From NCBI GenBank assembly GCA_031272185.1, contig JAISUG010000035.1, positions 1 through 41,222 of the forward strand: a stretch of DNA of 41,222 nt, written 5' to 3'. The position numbers and the translations under genes are program-made. Positions 1 to 7,599 of this stretch are shown one piece after another (positions within the stretch are counted from its first letter, which is position 1; each line of letters starts with the position of its first letter). Source of the stretch: Lachnospiraceae bacterium (GTDB lineage: Bacteria > Bacillota > Clostridia > Lachnospirales > Lachnospiraceae). A model generated the notes under the pieces. It had not been told where the DNA came from. It searched no databases and worked only from the letters and a program-made list of their open reading frames with translations.

Positions 1-134
1 CGTTCCACGGCCACCGCGTTTGTGCCCAGAGCGATGATTTCCGCGTCCCTGCCTACAGTCTCCCTGAGCCGCCCGATGAGCTGGACGCCGATGCCGCCGC
101 CCATGCCGTCAATGACAACTATCGTTTTTTTCAT
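1..134 (-). CDS. DUF3842 family protein, 3' part cut by window edge
   Basis: The minus strand reads from an ATG at 132-134 through about 44 codons to the window edge. The protein starts MKKTIVVIDGMGGGIGVQL and continues with EIIALGTNAVAVE, a Rossmann-like N-terminus typical of the DUF3842 family, which is commonly found beside larB/larC in Clostridia. The start lies 26 bases inside the end of larB, so the two are translationally coupled. The function is unknown. Its location suggests a link to lactate racemase cofactor synthesis, which is inference. Only the N-terminal third or so is visible. Confidence 0.75.
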   Translation of the reverse strand, partial: MKKTIVVIDGMGGGIGVQLIGRLRETVGRDAEIIALGTNAVAVE

Positions 135-903
135 TTTCCGCCCCGTTTCCGTTTTCACTGTCCCGGAGGCCCATCATGTTAATCAGATGGGCCTGATAAC
201 CCGCGCCGTAGCCATTGTCGATATTCACCACCGCGATGCCGTTGGCGCAGGAATTGATCATGGTCAGTAAGGCGGAGAGGCCATGCATGCTGGCGCCGTA
301 CCCTACCGAGGTGGGCACTGCGATGACCGGCCGGGACACCAGCCCCCCGACGACGCTGGCCAATGCGCCCTCCATCCCCGCCACCGTCACCACGCAGTTG
401 GCGCCCTGGATGATGTCCAGCCTGGCCAGCAGTCGGTGCAGCCCCGACACCCCCACGTCATACACCCGATCCACGGACGAACCGAAAAACTCCGCCGTCT
501 GCGCCGCTTCCTCCGCCACCGGGACATCCGCCGTGCCGGCCGTCACCACCGCCACTTTCCCTTTGTGCACCTTGTCAGGGCGTTCGATGCGCAGCACCTT
601 GGATATGCCATCATAGACCGCCTGGGGGAACCGCTCGCATATCATTCCTGCTTGCGCCTCGGTCGCCCTGGTCGCCAGCACTTCCCCGTCCATTTCGTAT
701 ATCCTGGAAAATATCTCCATCAAATGGGCGTCCGACTTCCCCGCAGCGAAAATAACCTCCGGGAAATCCGTCCGCAGCCTACGGTGGGCATCGATCTTCC
801 CAAACCCCAGTTCCTCAAAAGGCTGCCGCCGCAAGGCCTGGAGGGCATCGTCCACGGGCATCTCCCCGCTCCTCACTTTTTCCAGCAAGGTCCTAGTATC
901 CAT
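109..903 (-). CDS. larB: Nickel pincer cofactor biosynthesis protein LarB
   Basis: LarB carboxylates and hydrolyses nicotinate adenine dinucleotide, the first step in making the nickel-pincer nucleotide of lactate racemase and related enzymes; it acts in the cytoplasm. The protein has the family's N-terminal helix (LLEKVRSGEMPVDDAL) and a C-terminal half resembling phosphoribosylaminoimidazole carboxylase PurE. Conserved stretches include TAGTADVPVAEEA, GVSGLHRL, VAGMEGALASVVGGLV and PVIAVPTSVGYGAS. I place the start at the ATG of MDTRTLLEKV (903), because the upstream in-frame ATG at 927 has no better ribosome site. The C-terminus ends in an Asn/Glu-rich tail. It overlaps the DUF3842 gene and follows a MerR-like promoter at 1052-1082. 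larC and larE are not in view. Confidence 0.9.
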   Translation of the reverse strand: MDTRTLLEKVRSGEMPVDDALQALRRQPFEELGFGKIDAHRRLRTDFPEVIFAAGKSDAHLMEIFSRIYEMDGEVLATRATEAQAGMICERFPQAVYDGISKVLRIERPDKVHKGKVAVVTAGTADVPVAEEAAQTAEFFGSSVDRVYDVGVSGLHRLLARLDIIQGANCVVTVAGMEGALASVVGGLVSRPVIAVPTSVGYGASMHGLSALLTMINSCANGIAVVNIDNGYGAGYQAHLINMMGLRDSENGNGAENEKNDSCH

Positions 904-1051
904 ATCCCAACCGCATCCCGTCCACATACCACATGACTGTCATCGCGCTACATGGGCGCCAGCCGTCCGATCACCCATCCCTATGCAACACACCACGTTT
1001 TAACCGCATCCCGTTCTCAAACCACAAGACTGTCGCCGCCCATTCTTCCCA

Positions 1052-1082
1052 ACTATATCACCTAGAGTTGACTCAAAGTCAA
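1052..1082 (-). promoter_or_regulatory. MerR-type promoter with 19-bp spacer upstream of larB
   Basis: On the minus strand a -35 TTGACT (1077-1082) and a -10 TATAGT (1052-1057) are separated by 19 bases. The spacer region holds an imperfect dyad, ACTTTGAGT then ACTCTAGGT, centred between the two elements. An over-long 19-20 bp spacer filled by a dyad is the hallmark of promoters activated by MerR-family regulators. It points toward larB with a leader of about 140 bases. No MerR gene is in this window. The geometry is read directly; the regulator class is inferred. Confidence 0.6.
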
Positions 1083-1103
1083 GCACTATTTCACCATCCC
1101 CAT

Positions 1104-1334
1104 CGGCCTACGCCCTACGCCCTACGCACTTCGCCCTACGCACTTTGCCCTACGCACTTCGCACTTTGCCCTTTGCACTTCGCCCTTTGCACTTCGCCCT
1201 ACGCACTTCGCACTTCGCACCTCTCACTTCGCCCTTCGCACTTCGCCCTACGCCCTACGCACTTCGCCCTACGCACTTTGCCCTACGCACTTCGCACTTT
1301 GCCCTATCCCCTATCCCCTATCCCCTACCCCTCA
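1104..1334. repeat. Heptanucleotide tandem array, about 31 units
   Basis: From 1111 to 1327 the plus strand can be parsed without a single phase break into 31 consecutive 7-base units. Nearly all are one of two forms, CGCCCTA or CGCACTT, with occasional T for the first C (TGCCCTA, TGCACTT) and a run of three TCCCCTA at the right end. Imperfect units flank both sides. Seven is not a multiple of three and the array lies between larB and mtnA, so it is non-coding. It begins at the duplicated copy of the mtnA 3' end and may be a secondary expansion of that region. Confidence 0.9.
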
Positions 1335-1447
1335 CTCCTCGTATCGCATCTTGGCCAAGCTGAGTTCAAGGAGACGGGAAGAATCACATCTAAAGCCTAC
1401 CCCTCACTCCCTGTCCCGCATCTTAGTCAGGCTCTCCTCAAAGGGCG
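1328..1447. repeat. Tandem copy of the mtnA 3' end (72-bp unit)
   Basis: The end of mtnA, with its stop codon complement at 1404-1406, reads CCCCTCACTCC then CGCATCTTAGTCAGGCT. A diverged copy, CCCCTCACTCC then CGCATCTTGGCCAAGCT, lies exactly 72 bases downstream of the gene end at 1328-1372. The copied stop codon complement is at 1332-1334. Confidence 0.8.
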
Positions 1448-2444
1448 GGTAGGCAAATCCGCGTTCGGTGATGATGGCGGCAAAATGGTTGTGGGGCGTC
1501 ACGTCAAATGCAGGGTTGAGCACGGGGGTATCCGCAGGGGCGATCTGGCACCCATTGATGCATAGCACTTCCTGGGGGTCCCGCTCCTCGATCTGGATGT
1601 CGTCGCCGGTGGCGGTGCCAAAGTCGATGGTTGACATGGGGGCATGGAGGAACACCGGGATGCCATGTTTCTGGGCCAAGACACACACGCCGTACACGCC
1701 GATCTTGGCAGCGGTGTCGCCGTTTCGCGCCACCCGGTCGGCGCTCACGAACACCATGTCCACCAACCCCCGCTGCATGGCATAGCCCGCCATGTTGTCA
1801 GTCAAGAGCGTGTATGGCACCCCATACTTGCGCAGCTCGTAGATGTTCAGTTTCGCGCCTTGCAGGCGCGGGCGGGTCTCGTCGCTGTACACATGCACCT
1901 TTTTGCCATGCATGTGCGCCCAGATGGCCACGCCGGTGGACAACCCATGCTCGATGGTACAAAGAGGGCCCGTCTCGCAGTGGGTGAGGATGCGCGCGCC
2001 GGAGTCTGGGATGACCGTAGCTCCGTACTCACAGATACGGCGGGCGTTTTCCGCCTCGCCGTCGGCGATGGCTTGCGCCTCGGCAAGCAGCCTGGCATCC
2101 AGCGTCGGGAAATCCGCCCCCCCCAGGCTGCGGGCAAGGCCCATCATCCGCCCCACCGCCCAGCTTAGGTTCGTGGCGGTGGGACGGGTGTTGCCGATTT
2201 TCATGCTCTCTTTTTCCAGATGCGCAAGCACCTTGGCCACGTCCCGGGTGCCGGCTTCCCTCGCCGCCAGCACCATGGCGAAAGCGCCGGTCACGCCGAT
2301 GGCCGGCGCCCCCCTGACAGCCAAGCGGTAGATGGCGTCACATGCGGCGTCGGAGGTTTCCAGCCGCACCACTTTCTCCTCATGGGGCAGCAACGTCTGC
2401 TCGATGGCATACAGCGCGTCGTTTTCCCAATACACGGTACGCAT
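1404..2444 (-). CDS. mtnA: S-methyl-5-thioribose-1-phosphate isomerase
   Basis: MtnA converts 5-methylthioribose 1-phosphate to 5-methylthioribulose 1-phosphate, the step after MtnP in methylthioadenosine salvage, in the cytoplasm. The protein is 346 residues, the usual length. It has the eIF2B-like isomerase motifs RGAPAIGVTGA near the N-terminus, the ILTHCETG cysteine region in the middle, and SADRVARNGDTAAKIG with the catalytic aspartate. The chosen ATG (MRTVYWENDAL) follows AGGGGG at good spacing; a GTG six bases upstream is less likely. It is the last gene of the cupin-mtnP-BMP/ABC operon, separated from the permease gene by a tandem copy of the permease 3' end. No insert is visible. Its own 3' end is copied 72 bases downstream. 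Confidence 0.95.
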   Translation of the reverse strand: MRTVYWENDALYAIEQTLLPHEEKVVRLETSDAACDAIYRLAVRGAPAIGVTGAFAMVLAAREAGTRDVAKVLAHLEKESMKIGNTRPTATNLSWAVGRMMGLARSLGGADFPTLDARLLAEAQAIADGEAENARRICEYGATVIPDSGARILTHCETGPLCTIEHGLSTGVAIWAHMHGKKVHVYSDETRPRLQGAKLNIYELRKYGVPYTLLTDNMAGYAMQRGLVDMVFVSADRVARNGDTAAKIGVYGVCVLAQKHGIPVFLHAPMSTIDFGTATGDDIQIEERDPQEVLCINGCQIAPADTPVLNPAFDVTPHNHFAAIITERGFAYPPFEESLTKMRDRE

Positions 2445-2455
2445 AGGCACCCCCT

Positions 2456-2571
2456 TTACTCCTGCTCACGGTAGGACTTGCCCCCTGCGGCCGGCGGTGA
2501 AGACCGCAAGGGCGTGCGGGGCAACAGCCCCGGCTACTCCTGCTCCTGGTAGGGCTTGCCCCCTGCGGCCG
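2456..2571. repeat. In-frame copy of the permease 3' end (78-bp unit)
   Basis: The last 13 codons and stop of the permease gene (minus strand, about 2534-2575) are present a second time 78 bases downstream (2456-2495) with few changes: AAGGLYQEQE-like residues become a version ending SYREQE, and the stop changes from TAG to TAA. Because 78 is 26 codons, the copy stays in register. The mtnA ribosome-binding site AGGGGG starts immediately after the copied stop codon. Confidence 0.9.
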
Positions 2572-3451
2572 GCGCGGCATTGGCGCGCTTGATGAACCCG
2601 CTTAGCACCACCAGCGTCACCACGTAAGGGATCATCTGGACGAACTGGGTATAGCGCACGGTGGTCTGCAACCGCAGCTGGAGCGCATTGGCAAACCCGA
2701 ACAGCAGGGAACCGGCCAGCGCGCCCCCCACCCGCCATCCGCCGAACACGCAGGCAGCCAAAGCCATGAAGCCCCGGCCGCTGGTCATGTCCTGGTTAAA
2801 GAAACTAAGCTGTCCTATGGAGAGGTACGCCCCGCCCAAACCTGACAGCGCGCCTGACAGGATGGTGGAAAGATAGCGGTAGCGCGACACACGCAGCCCC
2901 AAACTGGACAGCACTTCTGGGTGTTCCCCCGCCGCCGCGACCCGCAGGCCAAAAGCGGTTTTGTTCAGCAGCAGTATCATCCATAGCGCGATGGGGACCA
3001 GCAGGTAAACCAGCGGGTTTTGCTGCCCCAGCAGTTTGCCCACCACCGGGATGTCCGCGACATACGGGATGGTCCAGTCGCCCAGCGCCACCACCTGGTC
3101 GCTCCTGCCGTCCATGCCCCAGATCACCTTCACCAACATGGCCGTGGCTCCCCCGGCCAGGATATTCAGCCCCACGCCGCTCACCGTCTGGTTGGCCTGG
3201 TGGGCGATGGCCAGGTAACTGCGCAGCAAAGAAACCAGTATGGCGCAACCCATGGCCGCCAGGACCCCGAACCAGGCGCTGCCGGTCGCCCAGCTGCCCA
3301 GCACCGCGCCAAATGCGCCCGAAAGCATCACACCCTCCATGGAGAGCGCGTTCAGCCCGGACTTTTCCAGCACCACCGCACCCAGTGTCACATAGGCGAT
3401 GGGCGTGGTGAGGCGCAAGGTCGAATTCAGAATCGATATCACGGTATCCAT
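2534..3451 (-). CDS. ABC transporter permease, BMP/nucleoside type (NupQ/YufQ-like)
   Basis: This is the second inner-membrane permease of a BMP-family ABC importer (branched-chain/ribose-type permease superfamily). The 305-residue protein is almost entirely hydrophobic, with about eight predicted membrane segments. Family stretches are GAVVLEKSGLNALSMEGVM near the N-terminus and SGALSGLGGAYLSIGQLSFF in the middle (the EAA-like loop that contacts the ATPase). It starts two bases after the stop of the first permease, so the two are co-translated. In this operon the likely substrate is a purine nucleoside such as methylthioadenosine or 5'-deoxyadenosine, inferred from the flanking mtnP and mtnA. 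Its 3' end is duplicated between it and mtnA. Confidence 0.88.
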   Translation of the reverse strand: MDTVISILNSTLRLTTPIAYVTLGAVVLEKSGLNALSMEGVMLSGAFGAVLGSWATGSAWFGVLAAMGCAILVSLLRSYLAIAHQANQTVSGVGLNILAGGATAMLVKVIWGMDGRSDQVVALGDWTIPYVADIPVVGKLLGQQNPLVYLLVPIALWMILLLNKTAFGLRVAAAGEHPEVLSSLGLRVSRYRYLSTILSGALSGLGGAYLSIGQLSFFNQDMTSGRGFMALAACVFGGWRVGGALAGSLLFGFANALQLRLQTTVRYTQFVQMIPYVVTLVVLSGFIKRANAAPAAGGKPYQEQE

Positions 3452-3453
3452 GC

Positions 3454-4743
3454 CTACACCCCCTCGCTGTTTTTCCGGGACATGCGGCGCAGCGGCCTGT
3501 CAAATGCCGTCAGGATGCGGTAGGACAGCATGGGTGCGGCGATGAGCAGGATGATGACGCCCTGCAGCGCATTGATGAACTTGACCGACATGTTGGTGCC
3601 ATAGCTGAGGGCCATGCCCCCGGCCCGCAGCGCACCGAACAGCAGTGCGGAGACGATGACCGACAGCGGCGAGGCGCCCAGCACGGCCACCGCTATGCCG
3701 TCGAACCCATACCCCGGCGAAAACCCTTGGATGAGCCGCCCATGGGTACCCATCACTTCCATGCCGCCGGCCAGCCCGGCGCACACGCCCGATATGAGCA
3801 TGGTGATGACCATGATACGGCTGACGGGGACGCCGGTGGCCGCAGAAGCGCTGCGGTTGCTGCCCACCAATGTGATCTGGTAGCCCAGTGTGGTGCTGCG
3901 CAGCATGAACCACAGGACCACCGCCAACACCATGCCGACGATGATGGCGGGTGTCACCTGGCTGCGCGCCACCAGTTTCGGCAGCATGGCGGTGGCCTGC
4001 AGCACGTCGGACTGGGCCACCGTGGCGTTTTTGGTCCGCAGCGGGTAGTTCGTCATGTAATCCACGAAAAGAATGGCAATGTAGTTCATCATCAAGGCGG
4101 TCACCACTTCGTGGGTGCCCCGCTTGATCTTCAGCCATACCGGTAAAAACGCCCAAGCCGCGCCGCCGGCCATGGCGAAGAGCATGCACAAGGGGATGTG
4201 CAGGAAGGCGGGCAGCCCTTTTACATAGATGCCTACCAAGGCCGCGGCCAGTGCGCCCATATACAGCTGCCCTTCCACGCCCAGGTTCAGCAGCCCAGCC
4301 TTCATGCTGACGCTCACCGCCAGGCCGCAGAAAAGCAGCGGCGTGGCCTGCAACAGCGTCTGCATGATGCCGGTACGGCTGCCAAGGGCGCCCGAAAACA
4401 GCTTCCCATAGATCTCGATGGGGTTGTTGCCGCCAAACAGGATGAACACCGCGCCCATGAGCAGGGCGATGGCCAGTGACAGCATCGTCGTCAGCCAGCC
4501 TTTGGAAAGCAGCGCCCTTGCTTTTAGTAGGTCCCTTGCTTTTAGTAGGTCCCTTGCTTTTGGCCGCCCCCCTGATGGAAGCAAATCCCCGGCATGAGGA
4601 AATCCGCCCATGGGAGGCGTTTCATGCGCACCCGGCTGCATACACGGCGATCCGGGCTGTCCATGCGCTTGACTGCCCATGGAAGGCGCTTCATGCGCAC
4701 CCGGCCGCCCCTCCGTTTGCCGCGGCCCTTTCGTTTCAGGCAT
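3454..4743 (-). CDS. ABC transporter permease, BMP/nucleoside type (NupP/YufP-like), long N-terminal extension
   Basis: This is the first permease of the importer. The membrane domain begins near residue 83 and has family stretches such as LQATPLLFCGLAVSVSMKAG, LNLGVEGQLYMGA and SGVCAGLAGGMEVMG. The first 80 residues are unusual: hydrophilic and repetitive, with GAHEAPSMG/GAHETPPMG at about 15-46 and three successive KARDLL-type units at about 62-79, encoded by 18-base tandem repeats near 4515-4565. The start at 4743 is well supported, since a GGAGGG ribosome site sits seven bases upstream inside the ATPase gene, which it overlaps by eight bases. The extension would sit in the cytoplasm. Homologues normally begin just before the first membrane segment, so it looks like a lineage-specific addition. 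Confidence 0.88.
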   Translation of the reverse strand: MPETKGPRQTEGRPGAHEAPSMGSQAHGQPGSPCMQPGAHETPPMGGFPHAGDLLPSGGRPKARDLLKARDLLKARALLSKGWLTTMLSLAIALLMGAVFILFGGNNPIEIYGKLFSGALGSRTGIMQTLLQATPLLFCGLAVSVSMKAGLLNLGVEGQLYMGALAAALVGIYVKGLPAFLHIPLCMLFAMAGGAAWAFLPVWLKIKRGTHEVVTALMMNYIAILFVDYMTNYPLRTKNATVAQSDVLQATAMLPKLVARSQVTPAIIVGMVLAVVLWFMLRSTTLGYQITLVGSNRSASAATGVPVSRIMVITMLISGVCAGLAGGMEVMGTHGRLIQGFSPGYGFDGIAVAVLGASPLSVIVSALLFGALRAGGMALSYGTNMSVKFINALQGVIILLIAAPMLSYRILTAFDRPLRRMSRKNSEGV

Positions 4744-6250
4744 CGCTTTGCCCTCCCCCCATCAGCCTGCCCAGTTCCATCAGCTGGTATTCCCCCGCCT
4801 TTTTGCACCCCACGATGCGCCCGTCGTAGATGACCGCCACCCTGTCGGAGAGCTGCAGCAGTTCATCCAAATCGGCGGTGATGAGCAGCACCCCGGCGCC
4901 TTGGGCTTTCAGGTCCAACAGGCGCCCGTGGATGAAGGCGGTGGCCTGTATGTCCACGCCCCTGGTGGGGTGCGCCGCGATCATCAGATCGGGGCGGCGC
5001 ATCATCTCGCGTCCCACAACGAACTTTTGCTGGTTGCCGCCGGAAAACTCGCCCAAAGCGCGCCTGGGCTCCGGCGGGCGCACATCGTACTCCTCCATCA
5101 CCCCCGCAGATGCGGCTTGGATCTTCTTCCAATCCACCAGTAACCCATGCTTGCGAAAAATCCCCGTCTGCTGGTACCCCATCATCAGGTTATGGGGCAC
5201 GTCCAGCGACATGGCGATCCCGTCGCGCTGGCGGTCGGCTTGGATGCATGAGATGCCGCCGGCCAACAGCCCGGCGGTGGGGGTATGGCGAATGGGTTTC
5301 CCCTTATACCATATCTCCCCCCGCCACCCGGGGGCTGTGGCGGTGAGCACCCCCGCCAATTCCATCTGCCCGTTGCCCTCCACGCCGCAGATGCCCAGTA
5401 TCTCTCCGCGCCGGACTTCCAGCGTCACATCCCGCAAAGGTTCTCCGCCGTCCTTGCGCTTGAGCGCGACATGCTCCATCCGCAGGATGACCTCCCCGGG
5501 CTCTGAGTCCACCCGGTCCGCGCGTGCCACCTGGTGCCCCACCATCATTTCGCTCAGCTCATCGATGCTTGTCTCGCCGGTCTTTCGCTGGCCCACCATG
5601 CGGCCCTGGCGCATCACATATACCCTGTCCGAGATCGCCATGGTTTCTTTCAGTTTGTGTGTGATCATGATGACCGACTTGCCGCTCTCCCGCAAGCGGT
5701 TGATGACGTCAAACAGCTCCTCCACTTCCTGGGGCGTGAGCACCGCGGTTGGCTCATCCAGGATCAGCACCCGTGCGCCCTGGTAGAGCGCCTTGATGAT
5801 CTCCACCCGCTGCTGTTCGCCCACGGAGAGTTCCCGCACCAGCTTTTCGGGCGGCACTTTCAGTCCGTACTCCCCCGAAAGGGCGCGCACCTTTTCGGCG
5901 GCGGCTTTCCTGTCGTACAGACCATGGCTTTTCACTTCCTTGCCGATCATCACGTTGTCCGTGACCGACAGCGGCCCTACCAGCATGAAATGCTGGTGCA
6001 CCATCTGGATGCCCCGCCGGATGGCGTCCCGTGGGCTTTTGATACTCACTCGTTCCCCGTCCAAGGATATGGTGCCGGCATCCGGGCGGTACATGCCATA
6101 GAGTATCTTCATGAGGGTCGTCTTTCCTGCGCCGTTTTCCCCCAAAAGGCAGAGCACCTCGCCCGCGCGGCACGCAAAATCCACCCCGTCGTTGGCCTGG
6201 GTGCTCCCGAACGCCTTTGATATGCCGCACATCTCGATTACGTTGCCCAT
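4736..6250 (-). CDS. ABC transporter ATP-binding protein, BMP/nucleoside type (NupO-like)
   Basis: This is the double-domain ATPase of the importer, about 504 residues from the chosen ATG (MGNVIEMCGISKAFG), the usual family length. Domain 1 has Walker A GENGAGKTT, signature LSVGEQQRVEI and Walker B VLILDEPTAVLTP. Domain 2 has the degenerate GVEGNGQ loop and signature FSGGNQQKFVVGRE, as expected for sugar/nucleoside-type ATPases in which one site is impaired. The start at 6250 is preceded by GGGGGC. An in-frame ATG at 6358 has no ribosome site, and the 36 extra residues would not match homologues. The gene overlaps the first permease by eight bases. The space 6251-6447 upstream of it shows nothing recognisable. 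Confidence 0.92.
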   Translation of the reverse strand: MGNVIEMCGISKAFGSTQANDGVDFACRAGEVLCLLGENGAGKTTLMKILYGMYRPDAGTISLDGERVSIKSPRDAIRRGIQMVHQHFMLVGPLSVTDNVMIGKEVKSHGLYDRKAAAEKVRALSGEYGLKVPPEKLVRELSVGEQQRVEIIKALYQGARVLILDEPTAVLTPQEVEELFDVINRLRESGKSVIMITHKLKETMAISDRVYVMRQGRMVGQRKTGETSIDELSEMMVGHQVARADRVDSEPGEVILRMEHVALKRKDGGEPLRDVTLEVRRGEILGICGVEGNGQMELAGVLTATAPGWRGEIWYKGKPIRHTPTAGLLAGGISCIQADRQRDGIAMSLDVPHNLMMGYQQTGIFRKHGLLVDWKKIQAASAGVMEEYDVRPPEPRRALGEFSGGNQQKFVVGREMMRRPDLMIAAHPTRGVDIQATAFIHGRLLDLKAQGAGVLLITADLDELLQLSDRVAVIYDGRIVGCKKAGEYQLMELGRLMGGGQSDA

Positions 6251-6447
6251 GTTTGCCCCCAGGCCATCCGCTGCCTGATGGAAGCTTGGTTTGGCATCCA
6301 AACAACCGGCTTCCATATGCCCCATCGCATCGCCGCCCAAACCCTGCGCTGCCATCATCCTGGCTTATGCGCAATCCTTGGCCGGCGAAGCCATGCTATG
6401 CGCCGCCCCCGCACGTTTCCACGCCCGGGCGGCGGCGCGTGGTCCCT

Positions 6448-7557
6448 TTAGTCAGCCAGCGACCCGACCTCGGCCAGGTAGGCCTCGATGCCCTCCGGCT
6501 CGGTGGGGATGGCCACTTTGGCCTCCACCAGGAACGCTTTGATCTTTTCCAGCTTGTCAAGCACCGTCTGGGGTACCTCGATGTTGTTCTCGGTCAATGC
6601 GATCTGCGCGGCGGTGTTTTCATCCTTCATGGTGATGGAGATGTCCCCGCCGACGAACTTGCCCGCCAGGGCGTCCAGGGAAGCATTCTCCACCTCGGCG
6701 TCCAAGCCCCGCACGCCGCTGCCGATGATGTTGTCCGGAGCGATGCCGTTCTGGTTGCCGTCATAGCCGATGGCGTAGAGGCCTGTCTTCTGAGCCGCTT
6801 CCAGCACGCCCATGCCGCTGCCGCCGGCCGCCTGGAACACGATGAGGGCGCCGTTTTCGAACATCCCCGTGGCCAGCTCGCTGCCGGTGGCCGGGTCGCT
6901 CCACCCGCCCACGAATGCTTTCTGCACGGTCAGGCCGGGGTTCACGTAGCGTGCTCCGCACTCATAGGCCGTCTGTATGCCCCGGATCAATGGGATGTCC
7001 ATGCCGCCCACCACGCCGATGGACGTGCGCCCATCTGCGCCGGGCAGGTTGCCTTCCAGCGCCATGAGCCCCGCATAGGCGCCCACCAGGAACGCCGTGT
7101 CTTCTTGGTTAATGATGACCGAACGAATGTTCTTCACGTCGCCGGCGCTGCCGTCGATGACCAAATAATTCTGGTCGGGGTAATCCGCAGCCACCTTGAC
7201 CATCGAGTCCACCATGTCGCCGCCCATGCCCACGATGAGGGCATATTCGCCTTTTTCGGAGAAGTTGCGCAGGATGCCCTCCATCTCGGCGATGGCGCTG
7301 GGTTCAGCCACGTCACAGGTGACGCCGGCCGCCATCAGCCGTTTGATCCCCTCGTAGCCCAGGTCGTTGAATGATTTGTCACCCAGCCCGCCTGTGCCCG
7401 TCACGAAAGCGATCTTGCCGGCGGCCGGGGCGGCCTCGGTGGCGCCGACGGTCGTTGCCGGGGCGGCGGTGGTGGCAGATGTCCCGGAACCGCAGCCCGT
7501 CAGCGCATATGCGCAAACCACCCCAAAAGCCAATACAGTTGTCAACTTGCGTTTCAT
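6448..7557 (-). CDS. BMP family ABC transporter substrate-binding lipoprotein
   Basis: This is the extracellular substrate-binding protein of the importer. It has a basic N-terminus, a hydrophobic signal segment and the lipobox LTGC with Cys22 as the lipidated residue, followed by a Ser/Thr/Ala-rich linker to about residue 48. The mature part is a Bmp/PnrA-type periplasmic-binding fold, with VTGTGGLGDKSFNDLGYEG near the start and GADGRTSIGVVGGMDIPLI, AAGGSGMGVLEAA and GYDGNQNGIAPDNIIGS further on. PnrA relatives bind purine nucleosides. The ATG follows AGGGAG at good spacing. It sits between mtnP (42 bases upstream) and the ATPase gene, which supports nucleoside or methylthioadenosine uptake; the exact ligand is inferred. 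Confidence 0.92.
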   Translation of the reverse strand: MKRKLTTVLAFGVVCAYALTGCGSGTSATTAAPATTVGATEAAPAAGKIAFVTGTGGLGDKSFNDLGYEGIKRLMAAGVTCDVAEPSAIAEMEGILRNFSEKGEYALIVGMGGDMVDSMVKVAADYPDQNYLVIDGSAGDVKNIRSVIINQEDTAFLVGAYAGLMALEGNLPGADGRTSIGVVGGMDIPLIRGIQTAYECGARYVNPGLTVQKAFVGGWSDPATGSELATGMFENGALIVFQAAGGSGMGVLEAAQKTGLYAIGYDGNQNGIAPDNIIGSGVRGLDAEVENASLDALAGKFVGGDISITMKDENTAAQIALTENNIEVPQTVLDKLEKIKAFLVEAKVAIPTEPEGIEAYLAEVGSLAD

Positions 7558-7599
7558 AACAAACTCCCTTTCTAAAACGAAACACTTCCTACAGCAGCT

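Noticed and set aside
1104-1334. Telomere or centromere-like element
   Set aside because: The heptamer resembles telomere repeats only by length; nothing indicates a linear replicon, and genes continue on both sides.
933-1565. Long plus-strand open frame across the heptamer array
   Set aside because: It exists only because the 7-base repeat has no stop in some phases; there is no ribosome site and it overlaps mtnA antisense.
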